Shown: positions 1-11,869 of the stretch, in pieces
How the letters are laid out: each line of letters begins with the position of its first letter
Numbering within the stretch: position 1 is the first letter of the stretch
NCBI GenBank assembly: GCA_014621425.1
Contig: JAANBB010000014.1
Span: 62,001-126,000, forward strand
Length of the DNA: 64,000 bases
Reading direction: 5' to 3'
From: Cylindrodendrum hubeiense
Taxonomy: Eukaryota > Ascomycota > Sordariomycetes > Hypocreales > Nectriaceae
The notes under the pieces: generated by a model
Databases searched by the model: none
What the model saw: only the letters and a program-made list of their open reading frames with translations
What the model was told of the DNA's origin: nothing
Program-made: the position numbers and the translations under genes

Positions 1-2336
1 ACGTAATCGACTGAATAGATGGATTCGTTGTCGGTATCGTGATCTTGGACGTATCCGGCACTTTCACAACTGGCGAACCCAGAATCCAGTTTTGAGCTTT
101 CTCCCGCTTGGCTGGCGTGGGCATCATGCCGCTTTGATTCAGGATGGTGGGCTTTTGGAGCAGGTTCTGAGATTCCCTTCGAGCCACCGATGGTAGACAT
201 GCCAAAATTGGACTCCTGCTCAATATCTTCCTCTCTTGGTAGTGATGCGGAACGAGATGAAACACCACTCAATGAATTCGGTCCGTAAGCCGAGGATAGC
301 ACTTCATGTTTTGAGGTTTTCTTCAAAGGCACAGACACGTCAGAATTGAACCCAACGTCGATGCATGATCCTGCTGGTGACGTGGAAGGAGAGGAGGTGC
401 CCGTCGAGTTTTCAAAATCCATATTCTCAGGCACCGAGGCTTGTGCTTCAATGCGGGTGGCTGATCGTGAGGCACCTAACCAAGGATGACTCTGCAGCTC
501 CGTCACGGTAGCTCGGGCTTCAGGACGGTTGCAAAGCATTCTGGATAAAAATTTGATGGCTTGTTCAGAAACGTCTTTCCTCCGAAGAGGTAAAATATCG
601 AGGTCGGTTGTCATGATTCTGTGCAAAAGCTCAGTGTAGCTGGTTCCACCTTTCACTGAATACGGTGGCGACCCCGTCATCGTGTAGAACAGCGTGCCGC
701 CAAGCGACCAGATATCAACAGGATAGCTATATCCCTGCCTATTGGGCTTTAGTTGCATCGTCTTCCGACTTCGTACTCCAGACTCATCGTACTCAGCGTA
801 CTCAGAGTATATTTCTGGGGCACAATATAGAAGAGTGCCACAGAAGGTATGTAGGAAGGCGTCATCAGTCATCATTGTAGATAAGCCGAAGTCGATGATC
901 TTCACCTCGACAGGGTCGAGGGACTTTAGAATGACGTTGTCTGGCTTTATGTCCCGGTGGACAATCCTTTTATCTTGCAGGTAGCTCATGGCGCTTAGGA
1001 GTTGTCTGGAAATACTCCTGACCACCTCTTCGCCGAGAATTACGCCACTAGAGATGATGTTGTCGAGAGAACTGCCAGCAATATTCTCCATGATGATAAT
1101 CTGCAAGCCCTCGCTACATTCAATGTGCTCGATGTACTCGACAAGATTCGGCTGTCATTGTTAACAATTCACCAGGGCTAGGTTCGAGGTGGAAGCAGGC
1201 TCACATGGTGGATCTGCTTCAAAATTTGTGTCTCGTTGTAAAATCTCTGATCCAGGATCCCATTTCTCATGAAACGTCGTTTTTGGATTTCTTTAGCGGC
1301 ATAGAGCCGTCCATCAAACCTGGAAACGACCTTGTAGACCGTGGTGGAGGCTCCTTTACGAACGACTTCCTTCACCAAATACTTCCCCGAATCGTCCCAC
1401 TGTCTATCGCACATAATGGTACTTTGAACACTTTCAGATGCATCTACCTCGCTTTGAAGGCTGCTCTGTTGTTTCAGCTTCGAGATATATAATGAATCGT
1501 CATCACTAGATCTAGAGGTACTGGTCTCGCTTTGACGCTTGATGTTGTGCTGGATAAAGAAGTTTTTGACATTTTGAGCGTAAAGATCCTTTTGGATTTC
1601 ATTGCGATCTGGGATTTGAACACGAAACTTCAAGTCTGAGGCTTCATCATTGAGGAGAACGGTAATTATCATGCCAGAGTCCAGGGTCCATTTGGTGACG
1701 ACGGGGTCACTTCTACCTTCGGCCGGTATATCCCAGCCTAGTAATTGACTATCAACAACGGTGCCGTTGGTTGAATGATCTTCAATCATAGCTGTGCCGT
1801 CTTCGTCGACGTAGATGGAAAAGTGCACGTTGCTGATACGACGATGTGGGTCGTTGACCAAGGCGACATCGCAGCGACGGGAGCTGCGTCCAAAGGTGAA
1901 GCCAGCGGCTGGATTCTTGGGCTTGATCGAGAGATCGAGGATAATAACATAGTCGCCGACATCATTTCTTGAGGATAACCGGTGATTAAAATCAAAGTCA
2001 GGCTGGAGTTTGTAGTTGAGACTTTGGGGTGAGTCCTTAGGAAGCTGCTTGATGCCAGAGGCCTTGACGAAAACGTTGGGCGAGGCTTTGTCGAGAAGAT
2101 GCTGGACGTCTAGACGGGCTGTCTCGGAAGCTGGGTGTAGGACGCAAATCGTGGAAGATATATCGATACTTGGAATATCACGCTCCTGCTGCGTCTGTGG
2201 CTTCGCCGGATCGACAACATCGGTTGGTATAAGCAAGTCTGGGGATTTATCAGTTGGAGAGTGACATCTGGGACCGGCGTCCGATGGCGTCTGAAGATGG
2301 TTCAATACCTTGACTTGCGGACCCCTCAGCGTTCAT
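1..2336 (-). CDS. FHA-domain Ser/Thr protein kinase (Rad53/Chk2-like layout), partial
   Basis: The gene runs off the window start. Exons read on the minus strand are 2336-2309, 2238-1205 and 1151-<1. The first 70 nt intron ends in a branch-like ACTGATA followed by CCCCAG; the second is 53 nt. I chose the ATG at 2336 because it sits in a CAAAATG context, and its nine codons join the FHA exon in phase; the long exon itself has no usable ATG. An FHA domain lies at roughly residues 95-185 (FGRSS, the arginine loop; HSTNGT). The kinase domain follows, with YAAKE (ATP lysine), HRDIKPDN (catalytic loop), DFGLS and CAPEIY (APE). FHA domains bind phosphothreonine, so a signalling role such as DNA damage or cell cycle control is likely. 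The serine-rich tail after the kinase continues past the window edge. A CAMK-type FHA kinase is a safe call; orthology to Rad53, Dun1 or Mek1 is not resolved. Confidence 0.88.
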
Positions 2337-2839
2337 TTTGGGCAGCGAGGGATATGTGCAGGGCTCGAGTCACTGAGGATAAGTCCTTCAAATACCACGA
2401 CGGGTCGAATGAAGGAGGATCCTATTGTGGAAGGGGAATGCCTCGTAGAGGACATTCATGTTCCGGCCGTGACAACGGGCAATGCAATGAACATACGGGA
2501 CGAAAGATGAGTAAATGAGCGAGATGAGAGCTGACGAGTACTAATATTTGGTGCTTTGGTTGTTAGATAAGCAAGGCTGCTTTGTGGTTGCAGGGGTGCC
2601 TCCACCATCCTTCCGCTGTAGGGAAACAGTTCCTTCTTCGTGAAAATCGTCCTTATAAGACATTCAAATCTCCGCCTTGGCCACTCTATCAATACCAGTT
2701 TATACAAATCGCCACTTACACTACCGGATCAAAAACTACAGGTCAAATTCTTTGACATAAGAAAGCAGTGCCCATTTTCAGGGACATTGTCCTAGATCTA
2801 GCTCCTTATACTTAGGGGTCTACGATTCCAAAAGTGGGG

Positions 2840-2995
2840 CCCTCCAGGCACCTCAGCCCAAGGCTCAGCCAGCCTCAGCCCGAGCTCCGTGTAATCAGCC
2901 CAAGCTCAGCGAGAGCTCAGCTTAGAGCAGCAGGAGCTCAGCTCTAGAAACGGTAATGGATTTTGGTATGCTTGAGTTTCGTCTCCGAGTATAGT
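2840..2995 (+). repeat. GCTCAGC-rich dispersed repeat relic, copy 1
   Basis: In the 730 bp gap between the first two genes, a run of imperfect CTCAGCC/GCTCAGC units is followed by a block (about 2942-2985) that recurs near 31135-31190. Matching words include AATGGA.TTTGGT and GAGTTTCG; many of the differences are transitions. The rest of the gap holds nothing I can identify. Confidence 0.5.
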
Positions 2996-3068
2996 GATAT
3001 TCTCATTGGAGTTCTTGTGGCGGGGGCTGTAGAGTCAAAGCTTTCGGCGTGGCCGTTTTCGGCGCGGT

Positions 3069-5295
3069 ATGACGAAATTTACAACATTTGTGCCCTCAAC
3101 AGGCTTGGCAGTCGCGGGAGGCCCCAACTCTATTTCCAGGTCATTAAGTGACATTTTCCCCAGTCTGGCCCCTGTTCCTGATTTTCGCGGTTTGCCTCGT
3201 CGCCACGTCACTCAGAGCTCCCGAGCCCGCAACTGAAATCACCACCGTGCCATTGGCCAGCTTGTATCGACTCCTGATGGCGATCCGGCCCGGTAAGGGT
3301 CAATCTCCCTCCATAAACTCCGATGAGAATAATCACATTGCTGAGCGGTTTGCTCACCGAGGCGACGCCAATGAGGCCGAGAATGCCGCGATGATACCGC
3401 GGGGTCCGGACAATGCGGAATTCCGTGGACTTCGAGCAACAAAACGGCCCCTCAAGAAGCTGGCATTCGCGGTGCTCTCGGGGTGGTTCGTCACAGTCGT
3501 CCTCTCGCTGTCCATCTTCGTGGTATTGTACGTCTACTCGAACAAGCCAGTCATGTCCAAGAAAGTAAAACGCCAGTTCAACGCCATCATCACCGGCCTG
3601 GCAATCGCCCTCGGGTTGGCAATTGCAAGCAACCTCAACGGAATGGTCGGAGATTTGCGGTGGTGGATTCTGAGCCGTCGATATAGATCACGGCGCAAGG
3701 TATGCGGACTCTTATCGGGGATGGGCTTCCGGCTGACTCGAGGACTTGGAACCGCACAACAGGTCGAACTGATTATGGAAGCCGACAGTATGCTGCATGT
3801 TATCGCATTAGCAGCAAGGTCTCGCCGTCTCTCAATCCATATAGCGGCTATGCTTTGGCTGGTATTGATCATTGTAGGTTCCCCTTCACCCTAACCTCAC
3901 TTAAACTCACCTCTTTAGGGGGCACAGGTCGGCGTCGCCTCACTGGGTCTGTGTTATTCGAACAACACGGCCCAGAAACGGGCGTTAATGGTTCCGGGGA
4001 ATGTGTCGATTCCAAACATGTCTACTCTCGAAACCGCTAGGCTTGTTTCTGATAAGTCGTCATCGCTCAGTGCTCAACAGTACACTGCAAATAGGCATGC
4101 CTCTTGATCCTTAAAGTTTCAGTGTTAGGGACTCCATGCTAATGCTCGGGACAGCTATGGCACGGTTTCCATTGCATATGACATGGGTGATATGGATCAA
4201 ATCCCAGGTGCTGGAATGATCTGGTCTCCTGGCGACTCGCTCATGTTTTGCGCAGACACGACGTGTCGTTATGTCTTTCACGAGACATCGACTGAATCAA
4301 TTCTAAATTTGGCATCCAACCCTACCGTCGCCACCACTTCACGGAGTGTTGACACGTCAGCTATATGCAACAGCTGGCCCGTTACTAGTGGTGGCGATGG
4401 CACCGAGACCAACATCACGGTCGTTACCGATGATGGCCCAGTGACAGTTTTCATCCCTGTGGCAGGCGGTATCGATCAAACGACGTTTATGACCAACACA
4501 TCCGAAACATGTGGTTTCGGTTGCAGCTCAATCTATGCATTTGAGGCGTCAACCAATACACCGTGGTACTATGAATGCAATATCACCGTGAGCAAAGTCG
4601 CCAACGCCACTCGCTCCGAGCACAAGTTAAGTGCCGACTTGACGTCGATAGTATCGGGTGCTATCGCGTTGCAAGGGTATGAAGCCTCGTCTTTAGCCAA
4701 CATTACAGATATCCAGTACCAAGCCTTCCCCGCTGAGTCGATTTTCGGAACGCCGGTCAACGGCAGCGTCGTGGACCTGGCGTTCCTTCTGGCACGCTTT
4801 ACCATCGGCGTCATCGCAGCCACCGCGGACAATAACGATCTCCTGAGCATCGAGGGCATGGCACCCGAGGTGGGTTCCGAGCTTGATGTCACTCACTGGA
4901 GCCTCGTCATTGCAATCTTGATCTTGCTTGCCGGCCTGCAGCTTATCCTGGGGGTGACGAGTGCCCTGGTGGCAAATCGTGTCGTGGTGCCCGAAGGTGG
5001 CGCCGTTGCTGTGACACAAGTCCTACGAGCTATGGCTAACCAGTCCACTCACGAGGAGCGCGGGAGAAGTATGAAGGGATCAATGAAAGGATCTGAACGC
5101 AAGACATTGTGGATTTATAGAGATACAAAGGTCTCAGAAGACGGTGTTTATGATCTTCATATGGAGGAAGATAGTTTCGTCATCAAAGAAAGCAGCGACC
5201 TGATTGAGATGCCTTCTCGCACTGCCACTGGAGATGAAACAGTTTCAAGAAGGCTGGCGGGGTATGAGAATAAGAAACGATCACGGAGTTTATAG
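3069..5295 (+). CDS. Multi-pass membrane protein with large glycosylated loop, unknown function
   Basis: I read four exons, 3069-3139, 3216-3873, 3919-4094 and 4155-5295, giving about 681 aa. The third intron (4095-4154, 60 nt) begins with GCATGC and has a TGCTAATG branch site, so it is a GC-AG intron. Hydrophobic segments lie near LAFAVLSGWFVTVV, AIITGLAIALGLAIA, IAAMLWLVLII and, close to the C terminus, SLVIAILILLAGLQLIL. Between the third and fourth there is a roughly 350 residue loop with many N-x-S/T sites and cysteines, likely outside the cell. The short cytoplasmic tail is charged. The architecture resembles uncharacterised fungal plasma-membrane proteins; I do not recognise a named family. 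The first exon is the weakest part because its donor is GTCATT; the large exon has no upstream ATG of its own. An ATG at 3277 is the alternative start. Confidence 0.65.
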
Positions 5296-5652
5296 GCCAT
5301 AGAAAGTAGTAACGGACGGTGAACATTCACCAACTCCCATAATATTGGTTTCACGCTTCCGTCTTGGCATGGTTGAAGTGATCTCCATGACCGTCTCAGC
5401 AGGTCACAAGTATTGATATTCAGATAAAGGGCGAGCTGAGCCCAAAAATTCGTATGGGAGTCCTCTCATGGACATTAACGAACGGAATGATGCGGGCCAC
5501 GGTAAATATTAAGACACTCGGAATGAATTTAAAAGAGAATCAATCGATCAACGATTATCTGGGGCGTCTTGGCAGAAATAAGGAAAACAACTATTCCAAA
5601 ACATGATCAAATCCAGCCCCAAACTCCCAGTGGCATTATCATACATCATTCA

Positions 5653-6538
5653 TTAATCAGAGTCGCTGCTGGAGTCACTGCTGGAGTGACCACCACCCCT
5701 GCTCTTGTACTTCTTGTCCTTCTTGGGCTTCTTGTGCCTGGGGATGTTGTTAGTAACCAGGACGCTGGAGACAGGAAATAGTATGCTCGGAAATACTCAC
5801 TTCTTCATCTTGTTCTCTAGAACGTTGGCACCGATGGCACCGGCAGCCGCGGCACCCAGGCTGCCCAGAATACCGGTTCCGGCCGTGTGGGCGGCCCAGG
5901 CTGCGGCTCCGCCTCCGACGAGGGTGGCGCCGAGGCCTCGATCACCATCGGGGCCAACCTGGCCGGGCTGGCCGGGCTGACCGGGGTACTGGCCGGGGGC
6001 GCCACCCTGGTAGCCCTGCTGTGCGCCATATTGAGGGTTGTGTCCGCCCTGGTGCTGCTGGGGCGGGTATTGGGAGTGTTGTCCTCGCTGGTCATAGCCC
6101 TGCTGCTGCTGGTCGTAGCCCTGCTGATGGGGAGGAGCGCCGTACGCGTGCTGGCCGGGCGGAGGCGACGTGTAGCTGGGCTGGGGAGAGTGCGAGGCGT
6201 AGCTGGGCTGCTGAGGAGGGCCCTGCTGGTAGCCGCCGTGGCCCTGGGGCGGGGCGTTGTAGCCCTGGCCTTGGGGAGGCTGCGAGTATTGTTGCTGGAA
6301 GGGTGCACGTTAGCACGTCGACGATGCTGGGGCGGATGGCGCGGGAATGGCTTCAGCCAGATCAACGAACCTGTTGGGGGTAGCCGCCCTGCTGGCCGTA
6401 GCCCTGGCCCTGCTGGCCGTAGCCCTGCTGCTGACCCTGCTGGCCGTAGCCTGGTTGCTGCTGGTTGTAGCCCTGCTGCTGGCCGTAGCCCTGCTGGGGA
6501 TGGCCGCCGCCTCCTCCGTAGTAATCGTTGGACGACAT
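5653..6538 (-). CDS. Q/G/Y/P-rich protein with C-terminal glycine-zipper segment
   Basis: Three exons, 6538-6371, 6294-5801 and 5737-5653, encode 248 aa. The 76 nt intron has a GTGCTAAC branch site; the second intron is 63 nt and starts GTGAGT. The first ~165 residues are low complexity, built from GYGQQ-, QGY- and PPQ-type repeats, the composition of prion-like or condensate-forming domains. Then comes a short glycine/alanine-rich hydrophobic stretch (GATLVGGGAAAWAAH, AAAAGAIGANVLE) that fits the glycine zipper 2TM family. A lysine-rich block (HKKPKKDKK) and a serine/aspartate tail end the protein. Comparable fungal proteins are annotated only as glycine-zipper or glycine-rich proteins. The opposite strand is also open for hundreds of bases because of the GC-rich repeats, but that reading has no sensible composition. 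Confidence 0.85.
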
Positions 6539-7822
6539 GTTGCTGGCGAAGTGTTGGTGGGCTGCGAACTGAGGGGTAGCCGTGGACGGGCAGATGGACG
6601 GGCAGACGAGTGGATGGATAATCGAAGTGGAAAAACAACGTTTGGAGAGGAGTAAGCTCCGTAATATAGCAAATAGCTCACGGAGCGTCTAGTGTGCCTC
6701 AGCTGATTCCCCAGGCACGTCATGGGTCCAGTCAGGCGCAGTGACTGCGGCGTCCTGCCTGTCTCGTCCTGCCCGCGTCCAGCCACGCTAGAGCCGAGTA
6801 TCCGCGTAGCGCAAGGTATCGCAGGTCGCAACACATTGCCAAAAGTGCCATGGCGAGAATGCCTCGCTGTGGCTGAGGCGCAGGGATTGTGCCTGGATTG
6901 GCCTAGGGCCAGGGTCCCCGCAGGCGGCATGCCCGACCGGTGGGAAAAAAGCCAAGACAGTGACATACATGCCGCTTCTAAGTCGGTCTTGGCGATCTGT
7001 CTCAAGGCAGTTCAATGGAGCGAAAAAGCTTATATCGAGGAATATCTGGGCTTCATTGCGTTCGGGGTTTTCAACATCTGGGTTATTCTGACTCGTGTTC
7101 TGAATGGCACTATGGTGTAGTCATTCTTGCAGCATGTTAATCTATCTGATGTTGTGCACGGAGTATTGCTCTGACTTTAAGATTTGCTCAGCCCTAACGC
7201 CTCGTCGGCATCACCCATCCACAGGTCTGCAGTGTCGATACGGCTGCCGCAATATTAAGCCCAGTATTATACCACAACATAAGCACCGTTACAGTGCCAA
7301 GCAGTCCCCACACGAACACCTCAACCTGTAAATAAAATTCCGCCTGTGGCTGCAATATTCACGTTAATCCACTTGAAGGTATAGGGTAAGATGAATATGG
7401 ACACGGTCGGTCTCGTCACTACCCCGCCATCTCATTTCTCTTTGAAGCTGTGGTGGGGTAAGCGCTCCTCAGCCGCCCTCTCAACGGCTACAAACACAAG
7501 AGGCTACTTCTATTTATGTCTCACAATGATCGCCTATCAAATCTTTAATCATTATTTTACTTAAAAACTAGACGATATACGGACTCTGCTCAGGACTTCT
7601 TCCAGAATACTTCTATTCCTTAAATTACTGACAGGGGCAATGCGGGGTCGTAGGTCCTTCGTGTATTTTAGGCCTAAGGCAGCAGAGCTGACTGCGCCTC
7701 TTCAGCCTCCATCTTACCAAGCCGGCAATATGCCTGGCCTCTTATTAATGCTGACGCGTGCTGCAAACATTAGCACAACTAGATACTCGTCACTCACTTG
7801 ATAATAATTCCGTGCTTTCAAA
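6539..7822. other. Intergenic, no gene recognised
   Basis: Short reading frames occur on both strands (the longest is about 132 codons at 6722-7120), but none shows a domain or a splice-consistent extension. The part next to 6538 should hold the promoter of the glycine-zipper gene. Confidence 0.6.
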
Positions 7823-9157
7823 ATGACACAATTACTTGACCTCCCAAATGAGATCCTCCAGGAAATATGCGAGGCCTTGTCTCCCATCCACGTCTCGGGG
7901 ACTCTCCGACACGTTGAAAACATGTGGTTCAACAGAGTGCTTGTCGGAGCCCTTTCCAACTTTTCTCAGACGTGCTCAACTATCCGAAATCTGGCCGAGC
8001 CGATGCTGTACCAGTGCCCACTTACTGCTGGCAGTGGATTTATCTCCCTTGTTCGCACACTATGCCGGCGGCAGGATCTGGCACAAATGGTTCGAGTACT
8101 GAAAGTTAACGGACCTTGGCATTTGAGAAGAGGCCATGTTATATCACCACAAGATGTCGAACTTTTCAATAACGCCCTCTCAAAGTGCCGCGGAGTCGAT
8201 GGGCAACCGATTCAGGTGTCCCGGAACTGGCACTTGACAGTCAGACCCCAGCCGGTAGTTTACACAACCGACTTATTCGAATATGACCCCCGTTTGGCTT
8301 TATCAGCGCTGGCGCTGGCACAGATCACCAACGTTTTGCGGCTTGAAGTCGAGTATTATGATGACGAACCTTCAAGTTTCTCATTCTGCCACCCAGGATC
8401 TTTACCTCGTCTCACTGAGCTGTATCTTGAGGACGGAGAGGCGCGGACTGGCGTCAACCTCAACGTCGTGAATGATCTGCTGAGAGCAGCGCCGAACTTG
8501 AGAGTTTTGGAGGTGTGTCGGATTGATTCTGCCACAAACTGCACAGACCACGACAATGTGGTCGAGGTGGTGATGAAAAACAACCATCTGAATTTTGAGT
8601 CACTCCAGAGGATCATGGAGCAGTTCAAAAACATGCAGACCCTGTCATATCAAGCTGGTAACTTCCCGCTAGACTCCGGGGGCCAGGCCTCGCCACGGGA
8701 TGTATCTCGAGCTCTTCTTACGAGAGCAGACACTCTTCGAGACGTGTCGCTCTGGTTCACGCAAGGCGGTATTTGGCCGGATCGCATGGATGAGCGATTT
8801 GTCATGTCGAGTCTCAAGGAGATGCAGGTTCTGGAGAGACTTGAAGTCGATGGCCATGGGCTATACGACTTGATAGCTGCCGACGCCGCAACCGACGGAG
8901 ATCTGCTCACTGAGCTGCTGCCGCCAACTATTCGGAGCTTGAAGATCGACGGAATTTATGACGATGTCCTCCCGGACATCTTGAACTTGGCAAAAAAAGC
9001 CCCCAGAGACTTTCCAAACCTGAGGGACATTTGCTTGACTGGCCTGGGAGAGGAAACGCGCGTCACCGTTCGGGTAGCGTTTGCCGAGAGTGGAATCAAA
9101 ACTGATCTGGATGCTGTTCCAGCTTCTAGATATATTCAGGATAGAGGCCAAGTATGA
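7823..9157 (+). CDS. F-box protein with leucine-rich-like C-terminal half
   Basis: Single exon of 444 codons starting in a TTTCAAAATG context. The first residues, LLDLPNEILQEICEAL, match the F-box signature (LPxEILxxI) that binds Skp1 in SCF ubiquitin ligases. The rest contains irregular leucine-rich stretches (LPRLTELYLED, APNLRVLEVCR, FPNLRDICLTG) spaced as in fungal F-box/LRR-like proteins, the presumed substrate-binding part. No transmembrane segment or catalytic motif is visible. The substrate cannot be guessed. Such genes are numerous and variable in filamentous fungi. Confidence 0.85.
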   Translation: MTQLLDLPNEILQEICEALSPIHVSGTLRHVENMWFNRVLVGALSNFSQTCSTIRNLAEPMLYQCPLTAGSGFISLVRTLCRRQDLAQMVRVLKVNGPWHLRRGHVISPQDVELFNNALSKCRGVDGQPIQVSRNWHLTVRPQPVVYTTDLFEYDPRLALSALALAQITNVLRLEVEYYDDEPSSFSFCHPGSLPRLTELYLEDGEARTGVNLNVVNDLLRAAPNLRVLEVCRIDSATNCTDHDNVVEVVMKNNHLNFESLQRIMEQFKNMQTLSYQAGNFPLDSGGQASPRDVSRALLTRADTLRDVSLWFTQGGIWPDRMDERFVMSSLKEMQVLERLEVDGHGLYDLIAADAATDGDLLTELLPPTIRSLKIDGIYDDVLPDILNLAKKAPRDFPNLRDICLTGLGEETRVTVRVAFAESGIKTDLDAVPASRYIQDRGQV

Positions 9158-10147
9158 GGGTTAAAACAGCAGAGCCTTGGTTGGGATGAGGTGGTTTGTT
9201 TGTGAGGATGGAGGCATTCAGCCGGAGTGAGTTTACTAGTTGCTGACGCAAAAGGTAGAAAACCTAGCGTGGGTCCCAATTGGGAATTAGGAGTTCTAAT
9301 CGGAAAGACTGATGTTGCCATCCCGTCATCCCACTCGGGAGCGGTCGCCTGCGGACACAAAGTGAGGTTATATTTAGGCAGTCGGCGTTGCTCAATCACG
9401 TTTCAGGACCCCACCGAGCCATTATCGCACCAGACGGCGTCCATCCCACCGGCTCATGCCACTGGATCGCAGCATCGGCAGACGTGTTAATCCCGGATCC
9501 AGGCGCCCTGGGCCAATAGAGGTGCCGAGTCTGCGCTTCGCCGTCGTCTGCCTGCGCGAGATCCGCGCCGGCGCTGGCCGCGTGCAACGCTCTTGTGGAT
9601 CGCTCGCCATCTGACGCCATCGCGGAGCAATTAACAGCCAGGCTGTGGCCATAGCTTCGAATGCGGGGTCGTTCGACAGCCCAGCGGGAGCCCACAGCTG
9701 ATGGTGCCTTGTCTCCCGGCTCCGAGTTGGAGGGGTTCGCAGCAGAATGGCGATTGAGCGTCTTTGAAGGTCGTGTCTCGGTGATGCGTTCGGGCCTCCC
9801 AATGCTTCAGCCATGCGAAATAGAGCACCGAGAGCAGCTACACACATCCCAATTGCCTTCTAGATCACAATTGAATTACAATTGATTTCAATTAAAAATT
9901 TCCTCGATTTTTACCTGCATCCCGCGACGATCTTATCCCGTTCGGCCGACTTCGGTGTCGGTGGTAAGGCGTGATCCTCGACGAGTTGTCGCAATAATTT
10001 CGCCATTACGGAGATTAATAATTCGCTAGTGCATCCTCACCCAACGACGTCGACTCCATACCTAGTCAAGATATAAAGTGAGCGTGAAGAATACCAAATT
10101 TGATATTAGAAGACATCCCAAAAATCCAATCAACCTCATCACTCAAA
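9158..10147. other. Intergenic, includes promoter of the LLM monooxygenase
   Basis: No convincing coding sequence is present. Overlapping short frames at 9400-9900 on both strands lack recognisable protein features. The last 150 bases hold the promoter and leader of the next gene. Confidence 0.55.
10072..10077 (+). promoter_or_regulatory. TATA box of LLM monooxygenase gene
   Basis: TATAAA lies 71 nt before the ATG at 10148 and is followed by a short A/C-rich leader, as expected for a strongly expressed fungal gene. The assignment rests on position and sequence only. Confidence 0.5.
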
Positions 10148-11251
10148 ATGTCTGCCGAATTTATTAGCGTTACCTTCCCCAACGCGGCGACGGAGCTTGC
10201 TCCTAACCCCAACGCCCCCATTGACCCTGAATATCTCGTCCGCTACGCCCGCTCGCTGGACGACCATGAGTTCAACTACACTCTCATCCCTTACTTCTCT
10301 GCCTCATTTGATCCCTTCACCATTGGCGCCACCATCCTCGCCGTGACCAAGAAGATCAACATCATCATCGCCCTGCGACCCAACACCATCTACCCCACCG
10401 TTGCCGCCAAGGCGCTGGCAACCCTGGACCAACTCAGCAGGGGCCGAGTCGTTGTGCATTTGATTGCCGGTGGTGATGACCACGAGCAGGCCCGCGAGGG
10501 TGACCTTCTGAACAAGGAGGAGCGATATGAGCGCCAGGAGGAGTACATTAGAATCATCCGCAAGGTGTGGCAGTCAGAGGAGGCCTTCGACTGGGAGGGC
10601 AAGTACTATCAGTTCAAGGACTTCCGAAGCTCTATCCGCCCCACCAACGGCACCATCCGTGTCTCCGTTGGAGGTTCTTCCGACGCCGCCTACCGCCAGG
10701 GTGGTGCCCTTGCCGACATCTTCGGCCTCTGGGGTGAGCCCCTCAAGGAGACCAAGGAGCAGATCGACCGCATTTACGCCGAGTCTGACAAGGCTGGCCG
10801 CCCCAAGGAGGACCGACCTCGCATCTGGGTCACCTTCCGCCCCATCGTCGCCGAGACCGACGAGCTCGCCTGGACCAAGGCCCACAAGACCCTCGACCTT
10901 CTCACGGCGAACCGAGAGAAGGGCCAGAGCAGAATCCCCGTCAACGCTGCTCCCCCGCAAAACGTTGGATCCCAGCGTCTCCTTGAGATCGCCAAGCGTG
11001 GCGAGGTCCAGGACCGCGCTCTGTGGTACCCCACCGTTACTGCGACTGGCGCTCGCGGTGCTTCGACCGCCCTGGTCGGATCTTACGAGACCGCTGCCGA
11101 GTCCATCCTGGACTACGTTGACCTCGGTGCCACTCTTATCTCCATCCGTGGTTATGACAACCTGAACGACGCCATCGACTATGGACGCTTCGTCATCCCC
11201 AAGGTGCGAGCAGGCATCAAGGAGCGTGAGAACGCTGCCAAGGCGACTTAA
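10148..11251 (+). CDS. LLM-class FMN-dependent monooxygenase (alkanesulfonate monooxygenase type)
   Basis: Single exon, 367 aa, start chosen at CTCAAAATG. The sequence follows the bacterial-luciferase-like TIM barrel of SsuD: an N-terminal strand, KINIIIALRPN, then LSRGRVVVHLIAGGD (the classic GR...N/I-G-G turn), EEYIRIIRKVWQSEEAF, YQFKDF and ISIRGYDN near the end. These enzymes use reduced FMN and oxygen, often to release sulfite from alkanesulfonates. Codon use is strongly C-ending, unlike most neighbours, which suggests high expression. No sulfur-assimilation gene is adjacent, so the substrate is inferred only from family. Many fungal copies are thought to come from bacteria, which the intronless structure would fit but does not prove. 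Confidence 0.9.
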   Translation: MSAEFISVTFPNAATELAPNPNAPIDPEYLVRYARSLDDHEFNYTLIPYFSASFDPFTIGATILAVTKKINIIIALRPNTIYPTVAAKALATLDQLSRGRVVVHLIAGGDDHEQAREGDLLNKEERYERQEEYIRIIRKVWQSEEAFDWEGKYYQFKDFRSSIRPTNGTIRVSVGGSSDAAYRQGGALADIFGLWGEPLKETKEQIDRIYAESDKAGRPKEDRPRIWVTFRPIVAETDELAWTKAHKTLDLLTANREKGQSRIPVNAAPPQNVGSQRLLEIAKRGEVQDRALWYPTVTATGARGASTALVGSYETAAESILDYVDLGATLISIRGYDNLNDAIDYGRFVIPKVRAGIKERENAAKAT

Positions 11252-11869
11252 GGGAAATTACTGTATCAGAATCCAACTCACGGAAAGATGTAAGAGCTAG
11301 AATGATTAGCGACTCTGATCTATTTCAGGAGCAGATATACTAGGAAGTTAATAAAAAAACAATAACTTATTTCTATCGCCCTTGAGCTTTGTCAACCTAT
11401 CATGAGGACTAACAACCATGACAAACTAGATGCTACGGCACCAATGGCCATCATGCATAAATTACAGACATTTAAGGGAACAATCTGGTTAACTATTGCG
11501 GCCTTGAATACTTTGGGCGAATACTCTCGAGTTTTCCCATTCAGCCTGATGGTTGAATTTCAAACCTGGAAACCACATGTCAGTTGCATTATCTACCAGC
11601 TGTTGGTTCTTCAGCCGCGGCTAGGCAACCGTTCGGGCAATGATATGCTAGCGAACACGAGAAACACAACACCACTGCGTGATTCCATCTACCCCGCTGT
11701 CTCTCGCTCGACTGTTTTGCCGTCTTTCAACAACTTCCGCCTGAGAGGAACTACTTGGTAGGTGTTATTATTCACGAGGAGCATCAGATCCAACACGGAA
11801 GCCAACTACTACTTATATGATCACGGTTTGATTGTTACGATTCTTATTACTTTAGTGTCTCTCGAAGTC
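11252..11869. other. Intergenic, nothing recognised
   Basis: An open stretch at 11402-11761 has no recognisable domain and is probably chance. The final part is the upstream region of the secreted-protein gene. Confidence 0.55.

Noticed and set aside
5817..6638. Long Pro/Arg/Ala-rich frames on both strands
   Set aside because: They overlap the Q/G/Y-rich gene in other frames and arise from its GC-rich repeats.
6722..7120. 132-codon plus-strand frame
   Set aside because: Contains a short hydrophobic end but no recognisable family or conserved motif.
9396..9890. Overlapping frames on both strands, up to 141 codons
   Set aside because: No domain, no splice-consistent extension; composition of random GC-rich DNA.
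10527..11165. A 212-codon Ser/Pro/Arg-rich plus-strand frame
   Set aside because: Shadow of the C-ending codons of the LLM monooxygenase.
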